Below are positions 25,312 to 32,586 of a stretch of DNA of 64,000 nt, piece by piece. The position numbers were made by a program, and so were the translations under genes. Under the pieces are notes generated by a model. The model made no database searches and was not told the origin of the DNA. It was given only the letters and a program-made list of their open reading frames with translations. Position 1 is the first letter of the stretch. The number at the start of each line of letters is the position of its first letter. The stretch lies in contig NZ_QWGR01000005.1 in assembly GCF_003576475.1 (NCBI RefSeq), positions 248,001 to 312,000 on the forward strand, in the 5' to 3' direction. The stretch comes from Maribellus luteus (GTDB taxonomy: Bacteria; Bacteroidota; Bacteroidia; Bacteroidales; Prolixibacteraceae).

Positions 25312-26031
25312 TTAGCTGGTCTGTTCCAAAAATTCATTTTGAAATTCATTCCAAATTCCGGCGTCCAGTTCAGCAAGCAGATCGACCTGTAATTCACCAC
25401 CTTCCTGGAACACTACCAGCGGTTCCAGCCCCGCCTGACGGGCCAGTTTTATGTTCAAAAAATCCTTCAGCCGGTTGATCTCATCCGAAAACCACCTGAC
25501 AGCGTCGGCTCCCAGCAGAAAACTTGAAGTCTCTTTTTGCCAGTTGGCAGGCACAAGTGCGTACAACCAGCCCTCTTCGAAAGCTTCATTCGAAAGCGCT
25601 CCGCGGCGTTCCACAACAGAAGCGTTTACCCCCACAATTTCGCCTGAAAGCGGCGAGAGCACATGCAACTGTTTCCCCTCCTGCTCAATCAGCGCCAGCA
25701 CCTCTCCTTTTTGTACCACATCGCCGGCCGATTTTAGTGGCTGAACGGTTATTTCACCCAATACATTCTGAAGAAAATCGTCCAATCCAATTTTTGCCTG
25801 CCCCGATTTTTCGAGGTAAAGCCAGGTATGATTCCGGCTAAAAAACAAGCCTTTCGGAACACGCAACAAATGAGCGGCAAGTACCCGAATGCCTTCCTGA
25901 AGATGCTGTACCGCATTGCTTTTACCGCTTACCAGCAGCCAGAAAGGAATCAGCAACAAAAGAAACAGGATCACAATAATGTACTCGATTCCTTTTGTTT
26001 CGAACAGGTTTGTATATGTAAATCCTTCCAT
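25312..26031 (-). CDS. Membrane-anchored GcvH-like (lipoyl-fold) protein
   Basis: 239 residues: one membrane segment (about 16-34), then a GcvH-like domain (about 58-165) recognised by NHTWLYLEKSGQAKIGLDDF, LGEITVQPLKSAGDVVQKGE and the hairpin SPLSGEIVGVN. A conserved tail (about 175-239) with RLKDFLNIK and VFQEGGEL is shared with the binding-protein fusion at 28177-29844. In true GcvH the lipoylated Lys lies eight residues before the Pro of the SP-SGE hairpin; here that place is Gly and the nearest Lys (K120) is one residue later. So lipoylation is doubtful. It lies between the HybB-like and kinase genes. Confidence 0.8.
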   Translation of the reverse strand: MEGFTYTNLFETKGIEYIIVILFLLLLIPFWLLVSGKSNAVQHLQEGIRVLAAHLLRVPKGLFFSRNHTWLYLEKSGQAKIGLDDFLQNVLGEITVQPLKSAGDVVQKGEVLALIEQEGKQLHVLSPLSGEIVGVNASVVERRGALSNEAFEEGWLYALVPANWQKETSSFLLGADAVRWFSDEINRLKDFLNIKLARQAGLEPLVVFQEGGELQVDLLAELDAGIWNEFQNEFLEQTS

Positions 26032-26062
26032 TTTTTCTTATTTAAATGATGTAACAATTCTT

Positions 26063-27289
26063 TTACGCATGCTTATTGTTTGCCCACGACGGCGACTCGC
26101 GCAGCACGGGCATACGATTGATTACCCAGCGGAAGATCCAGATTTCAACAAACACGATGGAAACTGCCACTACTATTTCCATCCACGATGGTACATAATG
26201 TACTGCTGCATCCCAGCGAAAAGCAATGATGGACACATTCAGCCGGTTCAGGATAATTCCAACAATGGTTAAAACCGCGGCTACCTTTGCCCACCTGATG
26301 TTTGCCCGTTTAAAACTCAGCAAAAACAAAAGCATGGGCACCACTACAAAACCAAGCATTTCGAGCAAAAACCAATAACCCATCGGGGTATTTATGTAGG
26401 CCCAGCGATGACCGTGAGCAAAAACGAGTATCTGCATAAACAGGTACACAAACATGCTAAACGCACAGATTCGCGAAAGAATCAGAATGATATCTTTTCG
26501 CTGCTTTTTATTTTCACTGGTGATTTGGTCGGCAAAAACACGCTCGCTGATCGATCCTTCGAAAATCACCATCGACAATCCGGCAAAAACGCTGGACATC
26601 AGGAACAACAAAGGAATAAACTCGGAATACCAAAGCGGGTGTATTTTTTCTTTCGCCATCAAAAAAAGTGCTCCCAACCCGGACTGATGCAAGGTTGACA
26701 GGGTGATACCAAAAATAACCGCTCCCAGTGTTAATCCGGATAAAATTTTATGCGCCCTGCGGGCATTCAGCCACTCGGCAACGGCTGGCGAAAACTCGAT
26801 AGCCTGCGCAACGATATACAGTAAAAAATGCCAGGCCACCAGAAACAATACTGAATTAGCACCAAAATTATTCCCGATAATCGGATTGAAAATATTCCAG
26901 GGTTTACCAAGATCGAGCACCAAAGCGCCGGCATAAAACACGTAAGCCAGAAAACCATTCAAAACCGTTACCCTTACAATGGAGTGAAACTTGTCAACTT
27001 TCAACACATATACCACAAAGGTGAGAATGTAAGCACCACCGGCAAACGCAACCCCTGTAATAACATTAAATCCTTTCCAAACGCCCCACGGAATGTCCTG
27101 GGTTACGTTGGAAACAGCTCCAATTCCGTTGATAAAACGGATAACAATAATGGCGGCCCCCACCAGCATTACCGGAATTGAAATAATATTAAAAGGCGTT
27201 AACCATTTTCCCCGGGGCTTCAACTCATCCAGCAAAAAGCGCCCGATGGACTTTTTTTCTTTTTTTAAAGGAAATGCAGAGCTAGTCAT
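26063..27289 (-). CDS. HybB/NrfD-family quinone-interacting membrane protein
   Basis: 408 residues with about ten membrane segments, of the NrfD/PsrC/HybB superfamily, whose members pass electrons between the quinone pool and a periplasmic ferredoxin subunit without bound cofactors. The N-terminus (about 30-75) includes WLTPFNIISIPVMLVG and NVTQDIPWGVWKGFNV, typical of the HybB branch. It overlaps the HybA-like gene by eight bases, fixing the pair as partners. No hydrogenase or molybdoenzyme catalytic subunit is encoded nearby, so the partner that donates or takes electrons is unknown. Confidence 0.9.
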   Translation of the reverse strand: MTSSAFPLKKEKKSIGRFLLDELKPRGKWLTPFNIISIPVMLVGAAIIVIRFINGIGAVSNVTQDIPWGVWKGFNVITGVAFAGGAYILTFVVYVLKVDKFHSIVRVTVLNGFLAYVFYAGALVLDLGKPWNIFNPIIGNNFGANSVLFLVAWHFLLYIVAQAIEFSPAVAEWLNARRAHKILSGLTLGAVIFGITLSTLHQSGLGALFLMAKEKIHPLWYSEFIPLLFLMSSVFAGLSMVIFEGSISERVFADQITSENKKQRKDIILILSRICAFSMFVYLFMQILVFAHGHRWAYINTPMGYWFLLEMLGFVVVPMLLFLLSFKRANIRWAKVAAVLTIVGIILNRLNVSIIAFRWDAAVHYVPSWMEIVVAVSIVFVEIWIFRWVINRMPVLRESPSWANNKHA

Positions 27290-28145
27290 GATTGCTATTT
27301 TTATCCAGGTTAGACTTGGTAGCTTTATGTATGCCTAAAAGAACAGAAGGCACCAGAACAAAAACAGCAGGTACGCTGTACAAAAAACCTTTTGTAAGAG
27401 CCGGATAGGAAGCATTCTGAATATTCGTTCTAAAACCTATTTCCTCAAACGGAACAGGCGACAAATACAGAAAGGATGTTCCTCCCGCTTCGTTTTCCCC
27501 GTAAATATGCGGGTAATAAGCATCCGGATTTTCAACGATCCTGCGGCGTGCCTCCGCGATTAATTCACGCCGGGTCCCAAACATGAGCGCTTCTGCAGGG
27601 CAATTCTCCACACAAGCCGGCAGCTGGCCTTCCTGCTGCCGCTCAAAGCACATGTTACATTTAGTGATCTTTGGATTCGGACTGTTGTACTCAAATTTCG
27701 GAACGTCAAAGGGGCAGGAAATCATGCAATACCGGCATCCCATACATTTGTTTTCACGCCAGATTACCGGCCCTTCCTTTGTTTTAAGCATGGCCTGCGT
27801 TAAACAGGCTGCCCCGCAGGCCGGCTGGTTGCAATGCATGCACTGGCGTTTTACGTACACCTCTCCTTTCGAGGTATCATAAGCATTCACCACCGTTCGG
27901 CGTTTTTCGTTGGTTTTTCGAAGAACACCCACTTCCGGAAAATCTTCGGGTTCGGGCAAGTTATGAACTTCGGCACACGAGAACTCGCAGCTTTGGCAGC
28001 CCACGCACCGTGTTGAATCGTACAAAATGGCTTTAAACTCTGTCACTTCTTCACCGGCGGGCTCAGCCTGTGCCTGTTTTCCAAGGGCCAATCCAGCCCC
28101 GGTAACTCCAAGCACTTTGAAGAAATTTCTCCTGTCTATACTCAT
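27282..28145 (-). CDS. HybA-like Tat-exported 4x[4Fe-4S] protein
   Basis: 287 residues with a twin-arginine signal (DRRNFFKVLG, hydrophobic to about 24) and four [4Fe-4S] motifs in the order usual for HybA/PsrB/NrfC proteins: CVGCQSCEFSC, CMHCNQPACGAAC, CMGCRYCMISC, CNMC with a later CVENC. A C-terminal membrane segment (about 252-272, LYSVPAVFVLVPSVLLGI) anchors it, as in HybA. It would carry electrons on the periplasmic face to or from the HybB-like protein, whose gene it overlaps. It follows the binding-protein/GcvH fusion gene by 31 nt. Confidence 0.93.
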   Translation of the reverse strand: MSIDRRNFFKVLGVTGAGLALGKQAQAEPAGEEVTEFKAILYDSTRCVGCQSCEFSCAEVHNLPEPEDFPEVGVLRKTNEKRRTVVNAYDTSKGEVYVKRQCMHCNQPACGAACLTQAMLKTKEGPVIWRENKCMGCRYCMISCPFDVPKFEYNSPNPKITKCNMCFERQQEGQLPACVENCPAEALMFGTRRELIAEARRRIVENPDAYYPHIYGENEAGGTSFLYLSPVPFEEIGFRTNIQNASYPALTKGFLYSVPAVFVLVPSVLLGIHKATKSNLDKNSNHD

Positions 28146-28176
28146 GGTTTTACTGGTTTTAATTGTTTTTCACCGA

Positions 28177-29844
28177 TCAATACATGTCTGCGGTATTGAT
28201 GAAGTAATTCTGAAAATCTTCCCAAACTTTTGGATCCAGATCTTTCAAGGGATGAAGCATGAGTTCACCGCCTTCCTGGAAGGCCAGTTTTCCATCTTCC
28301 ATGTTCATGATATTAAGGGAACATGCCAGAAAATCTTTCAAGCGTGTAAATTCACTGCTGATCCACTCCCGGTAGTGGTTGCCCATGGTAAAAAACTGAA
28401 TTTCACGCAGCCAGTTCGACGGTTCAATTTTGTACACCCACCCTTCTCCGTATGGTGCGTCGTTGATTGTAAACGGATCGGCTACCAGGCTTTCATTGAT
28501 CTCTTTAATGGTTCCGGAAACAGGAGAATTCAGCGTGATTTGCTTTCCCTTCCGAATCAATGTCACCAGCGGTTCCATACGTTTCACCTTTTCTCCCGGA
28601 CTTTTCATGATCACCCGGGTATATTCGCCGGTTACGTTCGAAATGAAATCATCGATCCCCAAACGAACCCGGCCGCTTTTTTCCATAAAAACCCAGGTGT
28701 GCGATTTATCAAAGTACAAACCCTTCGGAAAAGTAAGCGCCTCTTCGTTTAACAGCTTGATCAGCGTTGCTTTATTCAGCAAAGGAGCCTTTGCCCTTCT
28801 TTTTCGGCCGGTGTAAACAACCACTGCAAAAAGCAACGCAAGCGCCGCCGCCACCAGCACGACCCACAACAATACGGAGGAACGCGTGCTCTCATCTATT
28901 TGAGCTTCTGCCAGCAAAACCGGAGGCACAAGTTTTTCAAGATTCGATTGCATCTCGCCATACACCAGTTCGGTATATCCGTTTTGCACCACCGCTGTTT
29001 GTCCCGAAGTGGTAACCCAGCTCAGGAAATCGCTCAACTCACTGTTTTCGGGAAAAGCCGGAGCAATCGCATAGATACTGTGCACCAACGTACGCGGGTA
29101 TTTCCCAATCCAAACAGAGCGTTCAAATTGTTCGGGATTGGCGTAAAATTTCTCGTTGTAATCCAGACGGCCATTTTCGTTCCGGTCAATCGGAAGCAGT
29201 TTAACTTTTTCAGCAAAAGCTTGTTCTGTAGCATCCAGAATGGTGGACAAACTGCAAAATCCAACGGCGTGTTTATCTTTCTGAATCGCAGCCAGAAACT
29301 CCTCTTTCGAAAGCACTTTCTGCCCGGCTATTTTGGCAGCATCAGTTTCCAGAAACTTGGGCACTGACGATTTAACTTCAGCATCGTCCAACACATACAA
29401 ATTCACCGGCTCACCTTCCGGGCTGGTTTTACTATCCACCATCGCAGCAAGCCCTTTAGCCGATAAGCCATTTTCGGAAATGCCACTTGCTGAAGGATTC
29501 TCTTCGTTGTAAACGGCCACAATCACTTCGCGGCCCAGTGTCATCAACCACATCGATTCGGCCGACATGGATGTGCCGGGCTGCTGCATAACAAAACCAA
29601 GCGAACCTTCGTCGCTTACCTTGCTACCGATTTCAGCCAGCCCAACGGAAGAAAGCTCGCAATTGAAACCGGCGTTACTTTTACGGTATTCGCTTATCCA
29701 CGAATCAACCAGACTGTGTGTTTCCGGTGTTGCAAAAATCTTTACAGGCTCGTCGTTTGTTGCCGGTGCTCCGGCATTTTGGCTGCTCGCTCCGCCAATT
29801 ACCAGCAGGAGCAGCACTACTGTTATAAAAATCCTGGTTTTCAT
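28177..29844 (-). CDS. Periplasmic binding protein fused to membrane segment and GcvH-like domain
   Basis: 555 residues: signal peptide (1-21), a PstS-like substrate-binding domain (about 32-300) containing a perfect EF-hand-type loop D220-RNENGRLDYN-E231, a membrane segment (about 324-344), then a cytoplasmic GcvH-like domain (about 372-480; SHTWVFMEKSGRVRLGIDDF and NSPVSGTIKEIN) and the same C-terminal tail as the 25312 gene (RLKDFL, FQEGGEL). As in that protein, the canonical lipoyl-Lys position holds Gly and K434 is one residue off. The layout suggests a ligand-sensing receptor that reports across the membrane. It is the first gene of the HybAB/kinase operon. Its function is unknown. Confidence 0.8.
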   Translation of the reverse strand: MKTRIFITVVLLLLVIGGASSQNAGAPATNDEPVKIFATPETHSLVDSWISEYRKSNAGFNCELSSVGLAEIGSKVSDEGSLGFVMQQPGTSMSAESMWLMTLGREVIVAVYNEENPSASGISENGLSAKGLAAMVDSKTSPEGEPVNLYVLDDAEVKSSVPKFLETDAAKIAGQKVLSKEEFLAAIQKDKHAVGFCSLSTILDATEQAFAEKVKLLPIDRNENGRLDYNEKFYANPEQFERSVWIGKYPRTLVHSIYAIAPAFPENSELSDFLSWVTTSGQTAVVQNGYTELVYGEMQSNLEKLVPPVLLAEAQIDESTRSSVLLWVVLVAAALALLFAVVVYTGRKRRAKAPLLNKATLIKLLNEEALTFPKGLYFDKSHTWVFMEKSGRVRLGIDDFISNVTGEYTRVIMKSPGEKVKRMEPLVTLIRKGKQITLNSPVSGTIKEINESLVADPFTINDAPYGEGWVYKIEPSNWLREIQFFTMGNHYREWISSEFTRLKDFLACSLNIMNMEDGKLAFQEGGELMLHPLKDLDPKVWEDFQNYFINTADMY

Positions 29845-29922
29845 TGTTGAATTGATTTTAACGTTTTTTTATGGGTACCTGAACCCAATTTTTGGATTCT
29901 TTTTCCACCCGAAATACCCTAT

Positions 29923-29938
29923 CCAACTTTGAGACCAA
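29923..29938 (-). promoter_or_regulatory. Possible sigma54 -24/-12 promoter
   Basis: On the reverse strand the sequence reads TTGG-TCTCAAAG-TTGG. The two GG pairs have the ten-base spacing of -24/-12 elements, but the -12 GC is GG and the middle of the -24 box is poor. It would start a leader of about 67 nt before the binding-protein/GcvH gene, whose operon encodes a sigma54 activator. Confidence 0.3.
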
Positions 29939-30064
29939 ACTCACAACACGCTCATAACATGCAACTTACACAACAACCCAACTACAATCTACATACACGA
30001 AGTGTTGAATATCCTTACAGTTATTTTCAATAATCCCGATACATCCCTGACCTACTGAACGTTA

Positions 30065-30107
30065 CAACACCTGTTGAAAAATTCAACAGGTGTTGTATTT
30101 TTCAACA
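30065..30107. promoter_or_regulatory. Tandem TGTTG-N7-CAACA dyads (candidate activator sites)
   Basis: Two 17-base dyads, TGTTGAAAAATTCAACA (30072-30088) and TGTTGTATTTTTCAACA (30091-30107), repeat with a 19-base period, and a CAACA half-site at 30065-30069 keeps the same period. They lie about 160-190 bases upstream of the candidate sigma54 promoter, the normal distance for an enhancer-binding response regulator. The 30064-30096 segment is also a perfect 15-bp hairpin, so a terminator role is possible. Confidence 0.55.
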
Positions 30108-30364
30108 CTCAGTTACATAAGAACTGAGCTACAAGCATATTGAAGCTTAGTTTTTTTTAAAATAATTTAAGGGAAGTGTTTTGGAGTGTTGGAGAAACAA
30201 AAGGACGAGTCTGTATCAAAAACTCGAACGATAAAACGCAAGACTTACAATTCACCTCAAAACCGCACACTGATAACTCTGATTTAACTGTTTCTCGCTG
30301 TTTTATCAGTGATTATCAGCTAAGACTTGTATCATCTGCGTTCTACTTCCAAGTTGAAAAGTAA

Positions 30365-30392
30365 AAAATGAAGGTTCTATTTCTATAAAACC
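30365..30392 (-). terminator. Possible terminator of the propeller lipoprotein gene
   Basis: Reverse-strand reading past the stop at 30414 gives an eight-base stem with one mismatch, GGTTTTAT-AGAA-ATAGAACC (30392-30373), followed by TTCATTTTTT. The stem is AT-rich and weak. Confidence 0.4.
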
Positions 30393-30413
30393 TCCTTTTT
30401 GAGATGACATCTT

Positions 30414-31688
30414 TTACTCCTTTATCAGATAAAGATTGTCCTTTGTGCGCAAAAGCATTTGATCGCCTACAAAAACAGGAATGGCTTTAACGGTTTCGTT
30501 GATGCTGTTTTCGGCCACTTTTTGAAATGAATTGCCGGGTTTAAGAATGGTGCACTCGCCTTTCACATTTATGAAGTAGATATTGCCTGCTGCGCAAATG
30601 GGCGAAGCGTTGAAGTTTCCCTTCAGCTTTTCTTTCCAGAACGGTTTTCCGCTCATGGCGCCCAAACAGGTGACCATGCCGCGGTCATGAACCATGTACA
30701 TAAGCCCGTCAACAATTACAGGAGTTGGAATTTGCGGAACTTCATCGTCGTACATCCACACCTGATGGGTTTTGGTAACATCTCCCTTCCCTGCCGGATC
30801 GATCGCATACTGCCGCGTAAAGAACGGCGTGTTATCCTCGAAAATCCAACCCGAATTAACAAACACCAGCCCGTTGTAATACAGTGGCTGACTAACCGTG
30901 GAGTCGTAGCCGTAGGTGAAAGTCCAGATCACTTCGCCGGTATTTACATCATGCGCAAAACACATGTACGCCGAATTACTGATGAGTAATTCTTTTCCAT
31001 TTGCATTGATCACAATCGGAGTCTGGTACGATTTCCGGTAAACGGGTTCCAGCGGATCGTAAATTTCTTTGGGGCGCACACTTTTCCAAATGGTTTCGCC
31101 CGTGGTTTTATCCAGGGCCACCACATACGGATCTTCGGTTCCTTCCAGATGCAGTATCAACATATTTTTGCAAATAACCGGCGACGAAGCCGGCCCCTGC
31201 ATATGCTTGCAACGTAAATCTTCGCGCTTCCACAGCACATCAAAAGTTTTGGTATCGATGCAAGCTGTTCCAAAATCGCCAAAATGAACATAAACGCGAC
31301 GCTTTTCAATGCACGGAGTTGGCGTTGCATACGAGTTGGTACTGTGTATGCGCTGTGGTTCTTCCGAAGTAAAAATGGTTTTCTCGTCGAGTAGTTTTCC
31401 GGTTTTTAAATCAAAACAAAAAGTATAAAACTTTGTGCCATCTTCTTCAGCAGAAGTCAGCCAAACCTGCTTGCCAAAAACTACCGGCGACGACCAACCC
31501 ACACCTTTTACCGGGACTTTCCAAACCACGTTTTCCGTGTCGCTCCAATGAAGCGGAGCTTTTTCTACGTTGGCATGGCCGTTCATCTCCGAACCACGAA
31601 AATGTGTCCAGTTTTGTGTATTGGAACTGCACGAAGAAAGAACCACCAGAATTATCGCAAAAGGAATGGCAATTAAGAAACGCTTCAT
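30414..31688 (-). CDS. PQQ-like beta-propeller lipoprotein
   Basis: From ATG at 31688 this is 424 residues with a lipoprotein signal (MKRFLIAIPFAIILVVLSSC, lipobox LSSC). A frame extending to 31754 adds 22 residues with no signal features and is rejected. The mature protein is a PQQ-like propeller with WTHFRGSEMNGHA, a VPVKGVGWSSPVVFG block, and blades such as TGETIWKSV, TGEVIWTFTYG and SGKPFWKEKL. It is the fifth such protein in the window, away from the main cluster. The lipid anchor places it on the periplasmic or outer membrane side. Confidence 0.82.
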   Translation of the reverse strand: MKRFLIAIPFAIILVVLSSCSSNTQNWTHFRGSEMNGHANVEKAPLHWSDTENVVWKVPVKGVGWSSPVVFGKQVWLTSAEEDGTKFYTFCFDLKTGKLLDEKTIFTSEEPQRIHSTNSYATPTPCIEKRRVYVHFGDFGTACIDTKTFDVLWKREDLRCKHMQGPASSPVICKNMLILHLEGTEDPYVVALDKTTGETIWKSVRPKEIYDPLEPVYRKSYQTPIVINANGKELLISNSAYMCFAHDVNTGEVIWTFTYGYDSTVSQPLYYNGLVFVNSGWIFEDNTPFFTRQYAIDPAGKGDVTKTHQVWMYDDEVPQIPTPVIVDGLMYMVHDRGMVTCLGAMSGKPFWKEKLKGNFNASPICAAGNIYFINVKGECTILKPGNSFQKVAENSINETVKAIPVFVGDQMLLRTKDNLYLIKE

Positions 31689-31715
31689 TTCGACAAGGTT
31701 TAAGTTGATCTGTCT

Positions 31716-31723
31716 CAAAGTTA
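31716..31723 (-). promoter_or_regulatory. -7 promoter element of the propeller lipoprotein gene
   Basis: Reverse-strand TAACTTTG fits TAnnTTTG exactly and lies 28 bases before the ATG at 31688, giving a leader of about 20 nt. It is back to back with a forward-strand element at 31755-31762. Confidence 0.5.
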
Positions 31724-31754
31724 ATCGAAAAAAGGAATTTGAAAATGAATTCAC

Positions 31755-31762
31755 TACTTTTG
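31755..31762 (+). promoter_or_regulatory. -7 promoter element of the EEP hydrolase gene
   Basis: Forward-strand TACTTTTG fits TAnnTTTG exactly. It lies 14 bases before the TTG at 31777, so the transcript leader would be very short, or translation begins slightly later (TTG at 31786). Confidence 0.4.
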
Positions 31763-31776
31763 AAACTCACTAAAAA

Positions 31777-32586
31777 TTGGAAGTTTTGAGAACATTTACC
31801 GTTACAACCGTTGTTGCTATTTTCGTACTGCTTGGCTTTTCAGGCTATTCACAGAATTATGGACAAAAGAACAACACCGTCCGCGTATTGACTTTTAACA
31901 TTTTACACGGCGCTACCACCCAAGGAGATTTTGATTTGGATAAGCTGGCTGCTCTTATAAAAGACGCTGATGCAGACATTGTAGCCCTGCAGGAAGTGGA
32001 CTTCAAAACCGGACGGGCGAAAGGATACGACTTGGTAACCGAGCTTGGATGGCGCACAAAAATGTCCCCTCTTTTTGGGATTGCCATGCCTTACAACGGC
32101 GGAGCTTACGGTGAAGGTGTTCTGACTAAAATGCCCATACTGGAAAGTAAAAACGTGCCACTTCCCCATTCTCCGGGCAACGAACCTCGGGCAGCGCTTT
32201 CTGTCTTGGTTGAATTGGCGTCGGGCGATACCATTCGTTTTGTAGCCACCCACCTCGAACACCAGGTAAACAGCACCGACCGCATCGACCAGGTAAAAAA
32301 GATCAAGGCCGAATTTGCAAACGACCGGTTTCCTGCCATTCTGGCGGGTGATTTAAACGCCACCCCTGAAAGTGAGCCCCTTTCCATCCTGAAAAAGCAT
32401 TGGACAGACAGTTCGCAAAAGACTTCTTTCCTTACCTTCCCTTCGGATGCACCGGAAATAAAAATCGATTACATTCTGTTTAGTCCGGCGCAAAAATGGG
32501 AGGTTATTGAAAGCCAAGCCATTTGCGACACCATCGCATCCGACCACTGTGCTGTACTTTCGGTACTCCGTTTAAAGAAAAACTAA
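31777..32586 (+). CDS. Secreted endonuclease/exonuclease/phosphatase-family protein
   Basis: 269 residues starting at a TTG (no ATG fits), with a signal peptide to about residue 24. EEP-fold motifs are all present: LTFNILHG (Asn), IVALQEVD (metal Glu), VATHLEH (His), AGDLNATP (Asp/Asn), KIDYIL and SDHCAV (catalytic His). The family cleaves phosphodiester or phosphomonoester bonds in nucleic acids, sphingomyelin or inositol phosphates; secretion argues for an extracytoplasmic substrate. Its 3' end overlaps the convergent saccharopine-dehydrogenase gene by four bases. Confidence 0.88.
   Translation: MEVLRTFTVTTVVAIFVLLGFSGYSQNYGQKNNTVRVLTFNILHGATTQGDFDLDKLAALIKDADADIVALQEVDFKTGRAKGYDLVTELGWRTKMSPLFGIAMPYNGGAYGEGVLTKMPILESKNVPLPHSPGNEPRAALSVLVELASGDTIRFVATHLEHQVNSTDRIDQVKKIKAEFANDRFPAILAGDLNATPESEPLSILKKHWTDSSQKTSFLTFPSDAPEIKIDYILFSPAQKWEVIESQAICDTIASDHCAVLSVLRLKKN

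Larger units (their letters stand above)
29845..30413. other. Gene-free regulatory stretch upstream of the GcvH/HybAB operon
   Basis: About 570 bases without a gene. It holds a weak sigma54-like element at 29923-29938, tandem TGTTG-N7-CAACA dyads at 30065-30107, a further TGTTG half-site at 30003-30007, and a terminator-like hairpin at 30365-30392 for the propeller gene at its right. Confidence 0.55.

Noticed and set aside
26063-28145. HybAB of a [NiFe] hydrogenase 2
   Set aside because: No large or small hydrogenase subunit or maturation gene lies nearby; only the electron-transfer pair is present.
30064-30096. Ordinary terminator hairpin upstream of the binding-protein/GcvH gene
   Set aside because: No forward gene ends before it, and the dyad repeats with a 19-base period, which fits protein-binding sites better; the terminator reading is kept only as an alternative.
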